Source: Antedon mediterranea
Taxonomy: Eukaryota > Echinodermata > Crinoidea > Comatulida > Antedonidae
NCBI RefSeq assembly: GCF_964355755.1
Contig: NC_092676.1
Coordinates: 30,391,871-30,455,870, forward strand
Reading direction: 5' to 3'
DNA: 64,000 nt
Under the pieces are notes generated by a model. The model did not search any database. It had not been told where the DNA came from and was given only the letters and a program-made list of their open reading frames with translations. Positions 34,801 to 46,800 of this stretch are shown in pieces (the stretch's first letter is position 1; every line of letters starts with the position of its first letter). A program made the position numbers and the translations under genes.

Positions 34801-37800
34801 CGATATGAAAAAAAAATCCCAAGTCCTTATACGATGACGTCACACACGTACCAGCACCCCATTGGCTGATTATGACGTAATGCAATTTTACCGTACCTTT
34901 AGTAAACAGAAGTTAGAATACGGTACCGTATCTTTAGCCACGGCGTTTCCTTTTGCACCTGCCTTGTATTTTAACCAACTTTATCCTGAATACCACAGCT
35001 TAGAATTAGTAGGCCTACTTTAATGAAGAAAAATCACATAAAAGTAACAATAAACGCCGTGGTTAGGATTCCGGCACCGGAACTCAACTGCCCAGCGTTA
35101 GGGATTCCGACACGCTATTGCGCATGCCCAGAGCAAGGTAATCGGCAACTCTATACTTATCAACAGCGATGGATTATTTCATAGCTGCGCCACACGGCGA
35201 ACTAGCCTAGATGCCTTCTAATATGGGATCCACTATTCTAGGCTAGGGCTACCAGTTAGACTACGTAACCAGTGGGCCTATAGTATTTATTTTGTAATTA
35301 AAAAGTGGTTGCTTCATTCATATATAAAATTCATATCATTATGAATTATATAATTACATGACTAGTTTTATTATTTTTCATAACGCATTATACTGTACAT
35401 ATACAACATGCAATCACAAGTTGATTTGTTGACGGCAGCCACCGCGTGGATGTGAAAAAACTGTTCGGGAAGTCAGGATCGCAACGCTAAAAACAGCATT
35501 ACGATTCTTAGATAGATACTGATACTTATTAATATCATTATAATTATTTTAACGCGTGGCGTAGTCATATTTTGATTATTAATTCATGTATGGCATAGGC
35601 CAAGTTTCATCCATCGCTCTCTCGGTCGCGCAACGACTATCTAGGCTACAGTAAATCCCTATAACACTCCGACTCTCCGTGGTGTGGCACTATTATTAGT
35701 GCAAGCTATAATTCACTTCCCAGAGCTCTGGGCATGCGCAATAGCGTGTCGGATTCCCTAACGGTGGGCAGTTGAGTTCCGGTGCCGGAATCCTAACCAC
35801 AGCGAACAATAAATCCATTAAATTGGTGATTTTACAGACGTTGTTTTTCTCGCATTTCGCACACTCAATGTTCAATATTTTGGTTTCTATGGAACGCCAA
35901 AAGAGCAAAATTAATTAGAGGGCTAAAAACTCTGTGGAATCCATTTATATTAAACGCATTATTTGGTGAAAATCAAGTACAATTTCAATAGATTTTGTCA
36001 CTGTCAGTAAGGAAAAATGTTACTGTTGATAATGTACACGGTTTCGTTAACCTTTTAAAGAATAAAATAGAAAAATTCATCATAATATCCTTAGTATAGT
36101 AGGATGTCCTAGGTCTAGACTAGGTAGTGATGTTGATTTAGGATCGATTATTATTCTTTGAAAACAGAACAGTATCAGCAGTAACATATTACAGCATTTT
36201 TATTGACAAATTAACAAATACGGTATATTGAAATAAAACGTGTTTTTCACCAATAAATGCATGAGAAATTGACGCATTCCACTGAGTTTTAGTCCTCTAT
36301 TATCGTTGCTCTTTTGGCGCTCCATAGAAACAAAAATATTGAACATTGAATAAGTGAAATTCGCGAACAGTGTGCGAGAAACACGCCTGTAAAATCATTA
36401 ATTTAAGGATTTATTTGTTACTTTTTATGTGATTCTTTCATTAAAGTACTCATGAGGTATACTTCTAAGGTGTGGTATTCACACGATAAAGTTAGTTATC
36501 AAATTTGGAGTAAAAATACAAGCGAAGGAAACTAGCGCCAGGTTTATTAGTACGTACATGGACAACAATAAATAAAAATCGTTCGTAATATACCTAGCTT
36601 ACTAAAACAGGAATAGTGTATCATTATTAAATATTACACCAATTATTATTTTATCAAAATTGATTAAATTATTTTCTACATAGGCCTCTTATCTAGGTTA
36701 GGGATAAGCATATTAGCTAAAGTTTAATTTTAGGCCTAGTATTACAATTGTCGGACATAAATCTTTTTTCACACGCGCTCCAGAATTCTGTCGCAATTTT
36801 TTTCTTTGCGGCATGTTATTGGATCGCCATATCAGTTACCTTTTATTCATCGCCAGTTATTGAACTTGTCCTGGCAATCGCTGTTCACCTTATTTGTGAG
36901 AGAGGTACACGTGTTGTTCCTAGAGAATGGAATGTCAAAAATGTCTTTCAATTCAATTCAATTCAATAATACATTTATTTAAGATGGTCACAATATATAA
37001 CAAACAATATTACAATAAACAATCATAAACAATTAATATAAGACCATCTTAGGGATCAAAATTAGAAGTAGAACTTGTCTCACATTGACCCCTAAAATAA
37101 TAATAATAATTCAAACAAAAATAAGAACGGTACCGTATAAATATACAAATACAACGCATACAATTAAATAAATTATACAGTGCGCAACATATTTAGTAGG
37201 TTTGGTAACAAGATAAATAAAGGATTTTTATATGCTTTCTAAATGAATTTACAGTATATAAATGATTGATGGCAGTTGAATCTAGATTATTCCAATACGT
37301 TGGTCCTAAATAAGTAATAAAAAACTGGCTTTTTCTAAGTTTAACAAATGGAACATACAATTTATGTGGATTTCTTATGTTATAGGTATGATCTAATAAA
37401 CGATTTGAAAATAACATTGAAACAGACTTTGGTAGTAAACCAGTTACATATTCAAACATAAAAGAAGTAACTTGAAGTTTATGAAGGTCATATATTTTTA
37501 AAATTTTAAGTTTTTTAAACAAAGGTTCTGATGCAGATGTAGATTGTTCAAAGTTTAATAATCGAACAACACGTTTTTGTAAAATGAAAATTCTATGTAA
37601 ATTTGATGGATAATCAGCTGCCCATATAATATTGCAATAGAGTAAATGTGGTAATATAAGCGAATTATACAAAGAAAGTAAAATGTGTTGAGGAAAAAAA
37701 TATTTTATCTGGTTTATAACACCAATGCATTTAGACATTTTGATTGAAATATTTTTCTGATGACCGGTCCAATTTAAGTTTTCATTAATTAAAATTCCAA

Positions 37801-40800
37801 GAAATAAAGTTTCGCTTTTTCGGTCCAGATTTTTACCATTTAGAACAACCTGAATGTTTTTGTTACTTAATTTATGCCTGTTTCGATGGGAGTGAAATAT
37901 AATGAAATTTGTTTTTGAAGTATTAATCAATAATTTATTAGAAGAGAACCAATTTTCAATCTTATTTAATTCTAAATTAAAGGTATTTACTAATAAATCA
38001 ATATTTTTGTTTGAATAAAATAAAGTTGTATCATCGGCAAAGGAAACAATATTCAGTGTATCACTAACAAAGGTTATGTCATTTACGTAAATAAGAAATA
38101 ATAAGGGTCCAAGGACCGACCCCTGTGGTACACCACATGGAACGTTCTTTGCCGATGATTTACAGTTACCAATCTGTACATATTGTTTACGATTACTAAG
38201 ATAACTAATAAACCATTTTAACGAAACACCTCTAATGCCATAACGTAACAGTTTTGAAAGTAAAATATCATGATTAACAACATCAAAAGCTTTGGATAGA
38301 TCAAGAAAAGTGCTTAACAAAAATTCTTTATTTTCAAATGCATTATTAATTGAATGTATAAGTTCAAGCATAGCGTGACAGGTAGAGTGTTTTTTACGAA
38401 AACCATATTGATGATTATTTAGGATGTTATGTTTAGTTAAATATGTATAAAGACGAGTATGCATTAATTTTTCTATTATTTTTGAGAGAATGGGGAGAAC
38501 GGAAATCGGTCTATAATTGTTAAGTAAGTTTGCATTTCCCTTTTTAAAAACTGGGACCACTTTAGCTAATTTTATATGATCAGGTACGATTCCTGTAGTA
38601 AAAGATAAATTGATAACATAAGTAAGAGGAATTAAAATAAAAGGAGTAACTTTTTTAAGAACAGAAGGTGTAAGGGAGTCGTGTCCTGATCCTTTATTAG
38701 AGTCTAGACTGTTGATCATGTTCAACACTTCATTTTCAGTGACTGGGTTAATAAAAAATGAATTAATGGGTGGGGGTGGTAAATTCGACATTGGATCAAT
38801 ATATTATCTGGGATGGAGTTGAGCGTTTTTAAACCGATTTCTGAAAAATAGTTGTTAAAGTGATCACATATAGAGTTAGTATCATAAATAAATTCATCCC
38901 CAATTTTCAAGACTGAGGGATTTTTATTAATTTTTCTAGCTGGATTTAAAACAGAATTGATCACACCCCAAACTTTCTTAATATTTGTTTTGACTTGATT
39001 GAATTTTCTTTCATAATATTGTTTTTTAGCAGTACGACAAAGAGCAATAAACAAATTATTATAACTTGTGTATGTTGTTTTGTCGTTTGGGCTCTGAGAT
39101 TTAATATATTTTTTATAAAGGTAGTGTTTTCATTGACTGCTTTTAAGAAGAGTAGGGGTCATCCAAGGCTGTTTGCATTTTTTATATTTATTTATTTTAA
39201 TTTCTTTAGTGACCAAGTGTCGTTGATAAATACTAAAAAATATATCATTAAATGTATCAATAGCAGATTTATAATCAGCATTATAAACACTTGACCAATC
39301 AGCCTGCGATAGATCAAAATTTAGTGAATTTATGTCTGCAACATAATGTGAGTAATCAATTGAGGTGTTTTTAAAACATAAATCATAGTCAGCACGCCGC
39401 TCAGAGAGAAGTCTGTGCATTGCTGCTGAAACCACGTGCTATAGGAGGGGAATGCACCACAATCCTCTGAGCTGAGGGCTGAATCATTCCGCTACCTGCT
39501 AAATAGTAAAGAGGGATTTTCCATCTCTCGGGTCTACCGGATCTAGGCGCAGGGGTGTGACAAAATATTATTTTCACTCTGCTGTGTTTGAGAGACATGT
39601 GAGTGAACACGCTCGAAATGCCAACAAACATTGCAGTCATTTGATGAGTGTGTCGCTATAACAATTAGTTGAAGACTGTCGTTTGGTTTGGGCACTTTTG
39701 TAAAAGTAAAATTTGACACGATATGACTTGAATGAAAAAACAATCGTTACATAAAAATAAACAACATGATGAGTGTATACACGAATCTATTTAGATACGC
39801 TTGTATCGATTGATTATTAGGCCTATAATATAGCATAATAGCACGTTAAGATATGCCTCGCACCTTTTTGAAATTGTAAACTATATGCCCCGCATGCCTC
39901 GCACTTTTGGAAATGATAAAATGATGCCTCGCACAAATATTTGGCATGCCTCGCTTTCCTCGCTGCCTCGCACTTTGTCAACACTCGTGAGCAAATAATA
40001 GCGGGCTTGCTAGAAATAGAAGTATAGTAAAAACAAATCGTGATTTTTTTTTTTTTTTTGTAATCTGAGGTTTTGGGTTTTTTCTGTCAATGAATGTTAA
40101 ACTTGAAATATCATTATCATTATCAAGAGGTTTAATAATTAATATGGAATCATGTCCAAACGGGTGCAGGTCAACTCGGCCCTAAACGTCTCGGCCAAAG
40201 TCAAGTCGGCCTCAAGTCAACTAATCGGCCTCACGTCAACTCGGCCTCACGTCAACTCGGCCTCGCGTCAACTCGGCCTCACGTCAACTCGGCCTCACGT
40301 CAACTCGGCCTCACGTCAACTCGGCCTCACGTCAACGCGGCCTCAAGTCAACGCGGCCTCAAGTCAACTACTCGGCCTCACGTCAACGCGGCCTCAAGTC
40401 AACGCGGCCTCAAGTCAACTCGGTCTCAAGTCAACTCGGCCAAAAACTAATCTGTCAACTCGGCCTCTAAAAAGTATGGAACACAAAAAGTGCTAATATT
40501 ATAGTAATTCATTTATTACAATGGCAGGATATAGTACGGTATGCCGGTGCTACTGCAGTTTCGCACCACACCATTATATCTTTGATTTCTCACCAAAACT
40601 TTCCTTTTTCACACTCACAACATAATATTATGCAACATGTTTATACGATTCGACCACTTACGAAGTAATTTTTTTTAAATAACAATACTTTTCAAAACAT
40701 TTTAAACCATACTGAACTCGCTGTCAACACACTGCGAAATGTTCGCCATCTTATTATATTTATCACTTAATTGCCAGAATGTATGCTTCATTTTCCCCCA

Positions 40801-43800
40801 AAAATGTAGAAACTATAGAAGGCAGTGTTATAAAATCCGATTACACATATATAGGCCTATTTAGTTTTGAAAGGCAAGAAATATAAAGGGTCATAAGGTC
40901 ATGCAGTGCACATCCATTTCTTATTGTCTTGGTCTGTAATTTTCTGTTAATTTACAAATTATTGGTACTATTTTGTACTATTTTGTTAGGTAGGTTATTC
41001 TGATTATACTTGCTTGCAAGTTTGTAGTTTTTATGGTGTTGACACTTTGTATTTATTGTGAATATTTCTAGGCCTCTGTATCTCCTTGTCAAGTGCTGTC
41101 ATTGTCCAGAAAACGAGATCCCGTTGTTCCATCTTACAATCTAAATGGACATGAACTCATGAACGTTAATGACATTACGTTACTTGGTGTGGTAATATCC
41201 CATAATTTGTCATGGGCACATCAGGTAGATAATGTAACTTTGAAATGCAATAGGATGTTAGGTTTTATACTGTCAATTGCCACAGGTTGTTCTACACCTG
41301 TTTTACTTAAACTTTATAAATGTCTTGTTCTTCCCCATATTCAATATTGCTCCCCTGTTTGGTATCCTTATCGTCAATGTCATATTAATAAGATAGAGAA
41401 AATTCAAAGAAGGGCAAGTCGATTTATCCTTCATCAACGAATCTTAGATCAGCCATATTCTGACCAATTAACTAGATTGAATTTGATGACAGCCGAATCA
41501 AATCGAGATTATTTTACCGTTATTTTTGTTACAAATATATTATACTAGCAATTATACCCGCCCCAGGGCGGGTGTCAAAATTAGTTTACAGTCTTCTCAG
41601 TACATAACACCCGACGCCAGTATCTGTCTATACTCACCAACCTCCACCCTTCTTCAATAATACCCCAGACTGTTTCTTAAAAACAAATTCTTCCCAGTGA
41701 TGGACAAATTCAATTCAAACCTAAGCTTCGAATTGAGAGGAGTATGCATAGCTACGATGGGTCTAATAATGGTTGAAGTACGTTGTAAATTGTGTAAATG
41801 AATAGGTGTCATATTGGCTGATAATTAAAATATGTAATTTAGATACTGCGGTCCCCAGCCTTCTTTCTCCTTTCACCACCCCAGCCACCATCAACAAACC
41901 TTAACTCCTCCCCTGGACAGTTCAAATTTAGTAACTTTTCCTAGTACAATACAATCATATAGGCTACTTCATTACGCTAGTATTTTCGCTCCTCCTCCCC
42001 CTACAAACACACCCCAGATACACTGGGTGATGTGTTGAAGCCGGTTCCAGTACAAATTATGTTATCACTCCCAACCCATAATCCCTCAGTGGCAGTTTCC
42101 AAATGTAGTTTAAAACATTCCAAATACAGTTTCGGTCATGGTGATAGGCCTACATCCCCACCCCAAACTCCCATCCGCTTCCCAGGGATGATTAAATACA
42201 TTTTCCAACCACAATTCTGGTGTAAGCAAAATTTCCACTATCCCCTGAACACAAACTCCCAAACCCACTCTCCCACAATTGACGTTTTTTCCTTGGAGGA
42301 TTGGTGATGTAGTTGAACACAGTAACAGTAAACAACATGTGTATGTTCACACAGGTATGGATGTCTGTAATGAGACAATCCAAGAGACCGATACATAGCT
42401 GGATATGGTTAAAGTACTTTGCTAAATGTGTAAATGAATAGGTGTCATATTGGTTAATGAATAAAATATCTATATCTATATTTCCCCAAACGCCTTGCTG
42501 AGGATAATTAAAATACTGTAAAACTTTTGTAGTATATATTTTACGATTCGATAGCCTACAACCCCAAGCCCTAGCAAAAATGTGACATCACAAACCACCA
42601 CACCACCCACCCCTCCCACAAAAACCCCAGGAGTCGGGGGAATTTTTTTAAATGTAGTTTAAAACCTTCCGGGTACAATTGCCATCATTTTGATACCCCA
42701 TACGTATGGTTACGTGCAGCCACAGAAATTTTTATAACGAACAAACATCGAAAGTGGGGGTTTTGACCACATTTTGGTCCCTAACTTGGATCCTAGGTGG
42801 CGGATGATGTTGAAATATAGCTTAGAACATTCCCGGTACAATTGCGGTCATTTTGATACCCCATATGCAAGATTATGTGCAGTATTTTGTATAACGAACA
42901 AACAGACAAACAAACAAACAAACAGACAAACTCTCTCACTTATAATATAGATAAATTACAGAATAGTTTTATTTTAAATATGTTGATTATCAATTGTAGG
43001 CATTTGGATGTTCTGACTTTTAAACATCTTGCATCCAAAACTGATAGTGGAAAGTATTGTATCCCAACCAGATTTATTCGTCTGTGGAATGCACTACCGG
43101 TCAATATTACAGACGCCTTTGTTTGCGGAAGTTGGGTACAATTTAAAAACATGTTAATGGACCACTTTAAAAACACTATGCCTCTTTAATGTATATAATC
43201 ATAGTATTTATATTACTTATTTACATTGTTTTATGTTTTATTGTATGCTTTGAGTGTTGGTGTGGCACGCCTTATGGCGACAGTGGTCCTTCGACCTCTT
43301 TTGCCACTCCTTGGCACACTCAAAGTCTATGTATTGTTTTAATTGCTAAAAAAATTAATAAAATAAAATAAATAAAAATAAATGTTTTCAGCTGGCGAGA
43401 TAGAGGTTAAATTAATATTTCATTATTAGTATTATTCATATTAAAAGGTCCTATCAATGTTTTATGTACGGACTCATATCGTCGCCGTTTTGATATGTAC
43501 AGCTGGTTCGTTATAAAAACCACTCTTTGCAGTTTAAAAATAAAAACAGAAAATAAAACATACATTGATTTCTGCTCTGGCAATTTTCTGATTCTAAAAT
43601 GGCCACAGTTCGATCAAAGTATTCGCGGAAAAGGAACTGTTTTGAAAGGCATTTTTTATTGTGATAAAGGTAATATAACTAACGGTGGCTAAATCATGGG
43701 AACATGTTACAGAATGGCCCAAAGCTGTATGATGTGGGTGTGAGAAAAAAATTAAGCGAGAAGTCGAAGATATAACAGTGTGGTGCGAAACTGCAGTAGC

Positions 43801-46800
43801 GCCCGGTATGCCTACATAATAGACGAAATAAAACCGAAATTTCAATGTAAATTGTTTAAATGTTTGTTAGATCTATTTTTTTATACAAGAATGTTCCCAG
43901 AAAGAATCGAAATATTCTTAGAAGGCCTATTATATTATATAGATATTATTAGATTAATGCAGTAAAATAAAAATGTTTTTTTTTGTGTATATATTCTCTC
44001 TCAAATTATTAGCAATATGTTACGGTCAAAGTGAATAACTATAATATGTGACATTAAAATGGTATATTACAGTAACAAAATCTTTCAAACATTTATTTTT
44101 TCGGGGGTACAATGACGATGTCAATCAAACTACACCGAAGAGGTTATGGAAACAAATTCGGAATGTTCTGTCATGTTAAAGTTCTATTGCAATTGTGCGC
44201 TATTCAAATTGTTTTATTTACCTCCGCCAAGGAGGTATATGTAATCGGTAGCGTGTGTTTGTTTGTTTGTTTGTTTGTTTGTTAGCAGGATTACTCAAAA
44301 AGTAATTACAAGATCTTTACCAAAATGAATATACAGATAGATATGTGGTCAAGGACCATTCCATTAAATTTTGGGACCATTGTTCCAATTCTGGACCACT
44401 TTTTAGTATACTTTTCGGACCTGCTAGTGTTAAAAGATAGGACAGCCGGCAGTCTTAAAGTAAACAAGTATACTGAAATTGCATTTTCTCGAGAACTAGT
44501 TGTCCAGAAAACTTCATTTTTGTACAAGAGGCAAGAGTTATAATTTGTGATTTGTAATTTTAAAACATAATTTGATTTAATGTGCACGTTTTTTTATGCC
44601 AGTAGTTTAAAAAACCTATTTTCTTTTCAAATTCACTCGTTTGATTTTCGCTTGCTGTTCTATTGTTAGTCAACTGAAACTATTGTTAATTGAAAGGCTT
44701 GTTACATAACCATTACACCAAACTCGCATACACATGCTTGTAGTGAAATTAGCCTAAATCACAAACAGCATTAAGACACAAACAAATATATATATATTTT
44801 TTTTTTTTTACCGGAGAAATCTTATGTAGGAGAATTTTACAGTAGGCGGAGGTATGCACTCTCGGAGTGGCTTTCTAGTTACTTTTGTAATTTGATTATA
44901 ATGGAGTCTCCAATGAATACATTTTATGTATGGAAAATTAATCTAAAAAACACTGTAGAAATCGTCATGGAAAAAATGGCGTATTTTTATTTTGTCAAGC
45001 AAAAACTAAAAAATCTTGTTCGAGTCCTAAACAACGGAATTCCTAAACAACATACTATTGCCTTAGCATTCTCATCCGTTTTTTTAACACCCATGCGCCC
45101 TGTATTGTTCAATAAAATTGATCACCTAAAGGGGCATCCCCACAGTCCTGTTCCGTTTTGCGGAACGGAAGACGGCGCCGTTTTTTTTCAATGTGACGTG
45201 CGCCGCTTGCCGTTCCGTTGTAAACATTCACACCTGTTCCGTTTTGTGACGTATTCCGTGACAACGGGCAAACGTTAAAATGGCAGCCGTATTCTTTCCG
45301 CTATAATTTTAGCCAAAAGAAGGAAAAGAAAATGGGTAAACGAGGTCTGTTCCGAAAGAAAGAAGTTTGGTCAATTTGAAACATTGGTAAAACGTAACTG
45401 GCGACCAATGAAGACGAATTCTTCAATTATTTTAGAATGACGCTTCACCAATACGGTCATCTTGTCAGTTTGATGATATTACAAAACGGGGCACAAGATT
45501 CCCGATGATAGTAACAACACACACCATGACAAATTTCATGAATCCATAATTTAATACATTAAAATCACAATCACATCCCCTCGTGATCAGATGTCTCTCC
45601 AATTCTCGCCGCACTTTTTAAACTTCATGACCCTTGACATAATAAACTAAAGTTATAAGCGATCTGTCAATTCTGTTTTTCACCGGCCGTTCATTTTTCA
45701 CGGAACAGATTTGGTGTAAACCCTGCTATTGTTTTAACGCTTTTCGATTTTCTAACAAAACGGTGCCGTTCTCCATTCCCTGAAACGGAACAGGTGTGAA
45801 TGCCCCTTTAGTCATGAGAATATACAGTTATTTAGCCAAATAACAGTTATATACAAACGTCAGTATTATGTTTGAAAGAACAGTACCTTAAAATTAAGAG
45901 AAATAACAACATGGACTGTCATAGAAGCAAATTTCTCTCTTCCCATGGTGTACCGTATTAATTATGAAGTAGAAACGAAATGAAAATAAAAATGTCATAC
46001 AAAAAAAACCTGTAAGGCGCGCCTATTTGAAAATAATGCACATTCATGTTTGGTGTGTGTGCATGTAACCTATACCCATAATGCTTATACAATTTGTATT
46101 CTTGCCTTTTGATTTGTTATGATTTTAATGTCATTTTATTCTTTTTATATTGATGTATATATACAGTTGTAGACCGAAGTATATTGTTTAAATATTATTC
46201 CTTAAAATAAGATACGATAAGATAAGATAACTTTTATTGATCCTCAAAAAGGAAATTCATTGCTCGTCATAATAACAAAGAAAACACTATAAAAACAAAT
46301 ATAGCATAAAACCATTCATATAAAAACATCTAAAAAATTACAATATAAAATTATCTTCTTGACTTCCTGTTGTACTGGATGATACCGGAGGGAATAAAGG
46401 ATTTAGCAAAACGATTTGTTTTCACACTGAGGAGCCTCAATCTACCACTTGGATTAAGTTGGTCTATGATCACTTTGTGGAGAGGATGAGAGGCATCTGA
46501 CTCAATGCGTTCGAAATCTTTCTGGAGGTGTTCTAGGTGCACATCGGTAAAGGAAGGCAGTTCCAGACCAATCATTTTACCAGCCCGACGGATGAAAGTT
46601 TCAAGGCGTCCTTTATTCCCTCCGGTAACATTACCAGCCCAACAGGAGAGGCAATACGTCCAAACACTACATATAACGGATCTATAGAACGAAAGTAACA
46701 TCAAATCACAGGAGTTAAATTTATATAATGTCTTCTTCGACAGTTATTTCTGTATACAAAATGTGAAGAAATATTTATTTATTTATTTCAAACAATATAA

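Larger units (their letters stand above)
34110..36545. mobile_element. Inverted-repeat element, family D, nested in H
   Basis: The arms match in inverse orientation: outer GGCTAGTTTCC / GGAAACTAGC, then TTGTATTTT, GTGTGGTATTC, AAGGATTTATTTGTTA, TCGCGAA/TTCGCGAA-like sequence, TATTTTTGTTTCTATGGA and the core CTATGGAACGCCAAAAGAGC (35887; inverse 36312-36332). The left arm is split by two Mutator-like inserts (34132-34945, 35055-35804). A tail of the same family opens the window at 1-200. The target duplication is not resolved. Confidence 0.65.
32210..39986. mobile_element. ~7.8 kb inverted-repeat element with array-type ends (family H)
   Basis: Flanked by the 9 bp direct repeat GTGAGCAAA (32201-32209 and 39987-39995). 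The left end GGGTAGGTAACAAAGTGCGA and the right end (inverse GAGTGTTGACAAAGTGCGAG) lead into short arrays of GCGAGGCATC units (32219-32332 left; about 39845-39975 right). It lies in WARS2 intron 1. Inside are nested elements F, D, two Mutator-like copies and a LINE. No transposase of its own was recognised. Confidence 0.8.

Noticed and set aside
40152-40496. 114-residue frame with [10 protein letters not shown] repeats
   Set aside because: It is the CGGCCTCACGTCAACT array of element E; the repeat periodicity alone explains the frame.
43594-43845. Small frames in 43.4-44.2 kb as genes
   Set aside because: They are short, overlap on both strands and have no recognisable motif, so they are treated as the interior of element E.
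44892-45278. 128-residue frame as a gene in element E
   Set aside because: It crosses the boundary of the MITE at 45127 and shows no domain or signal. It is unlikely to be a transposase.
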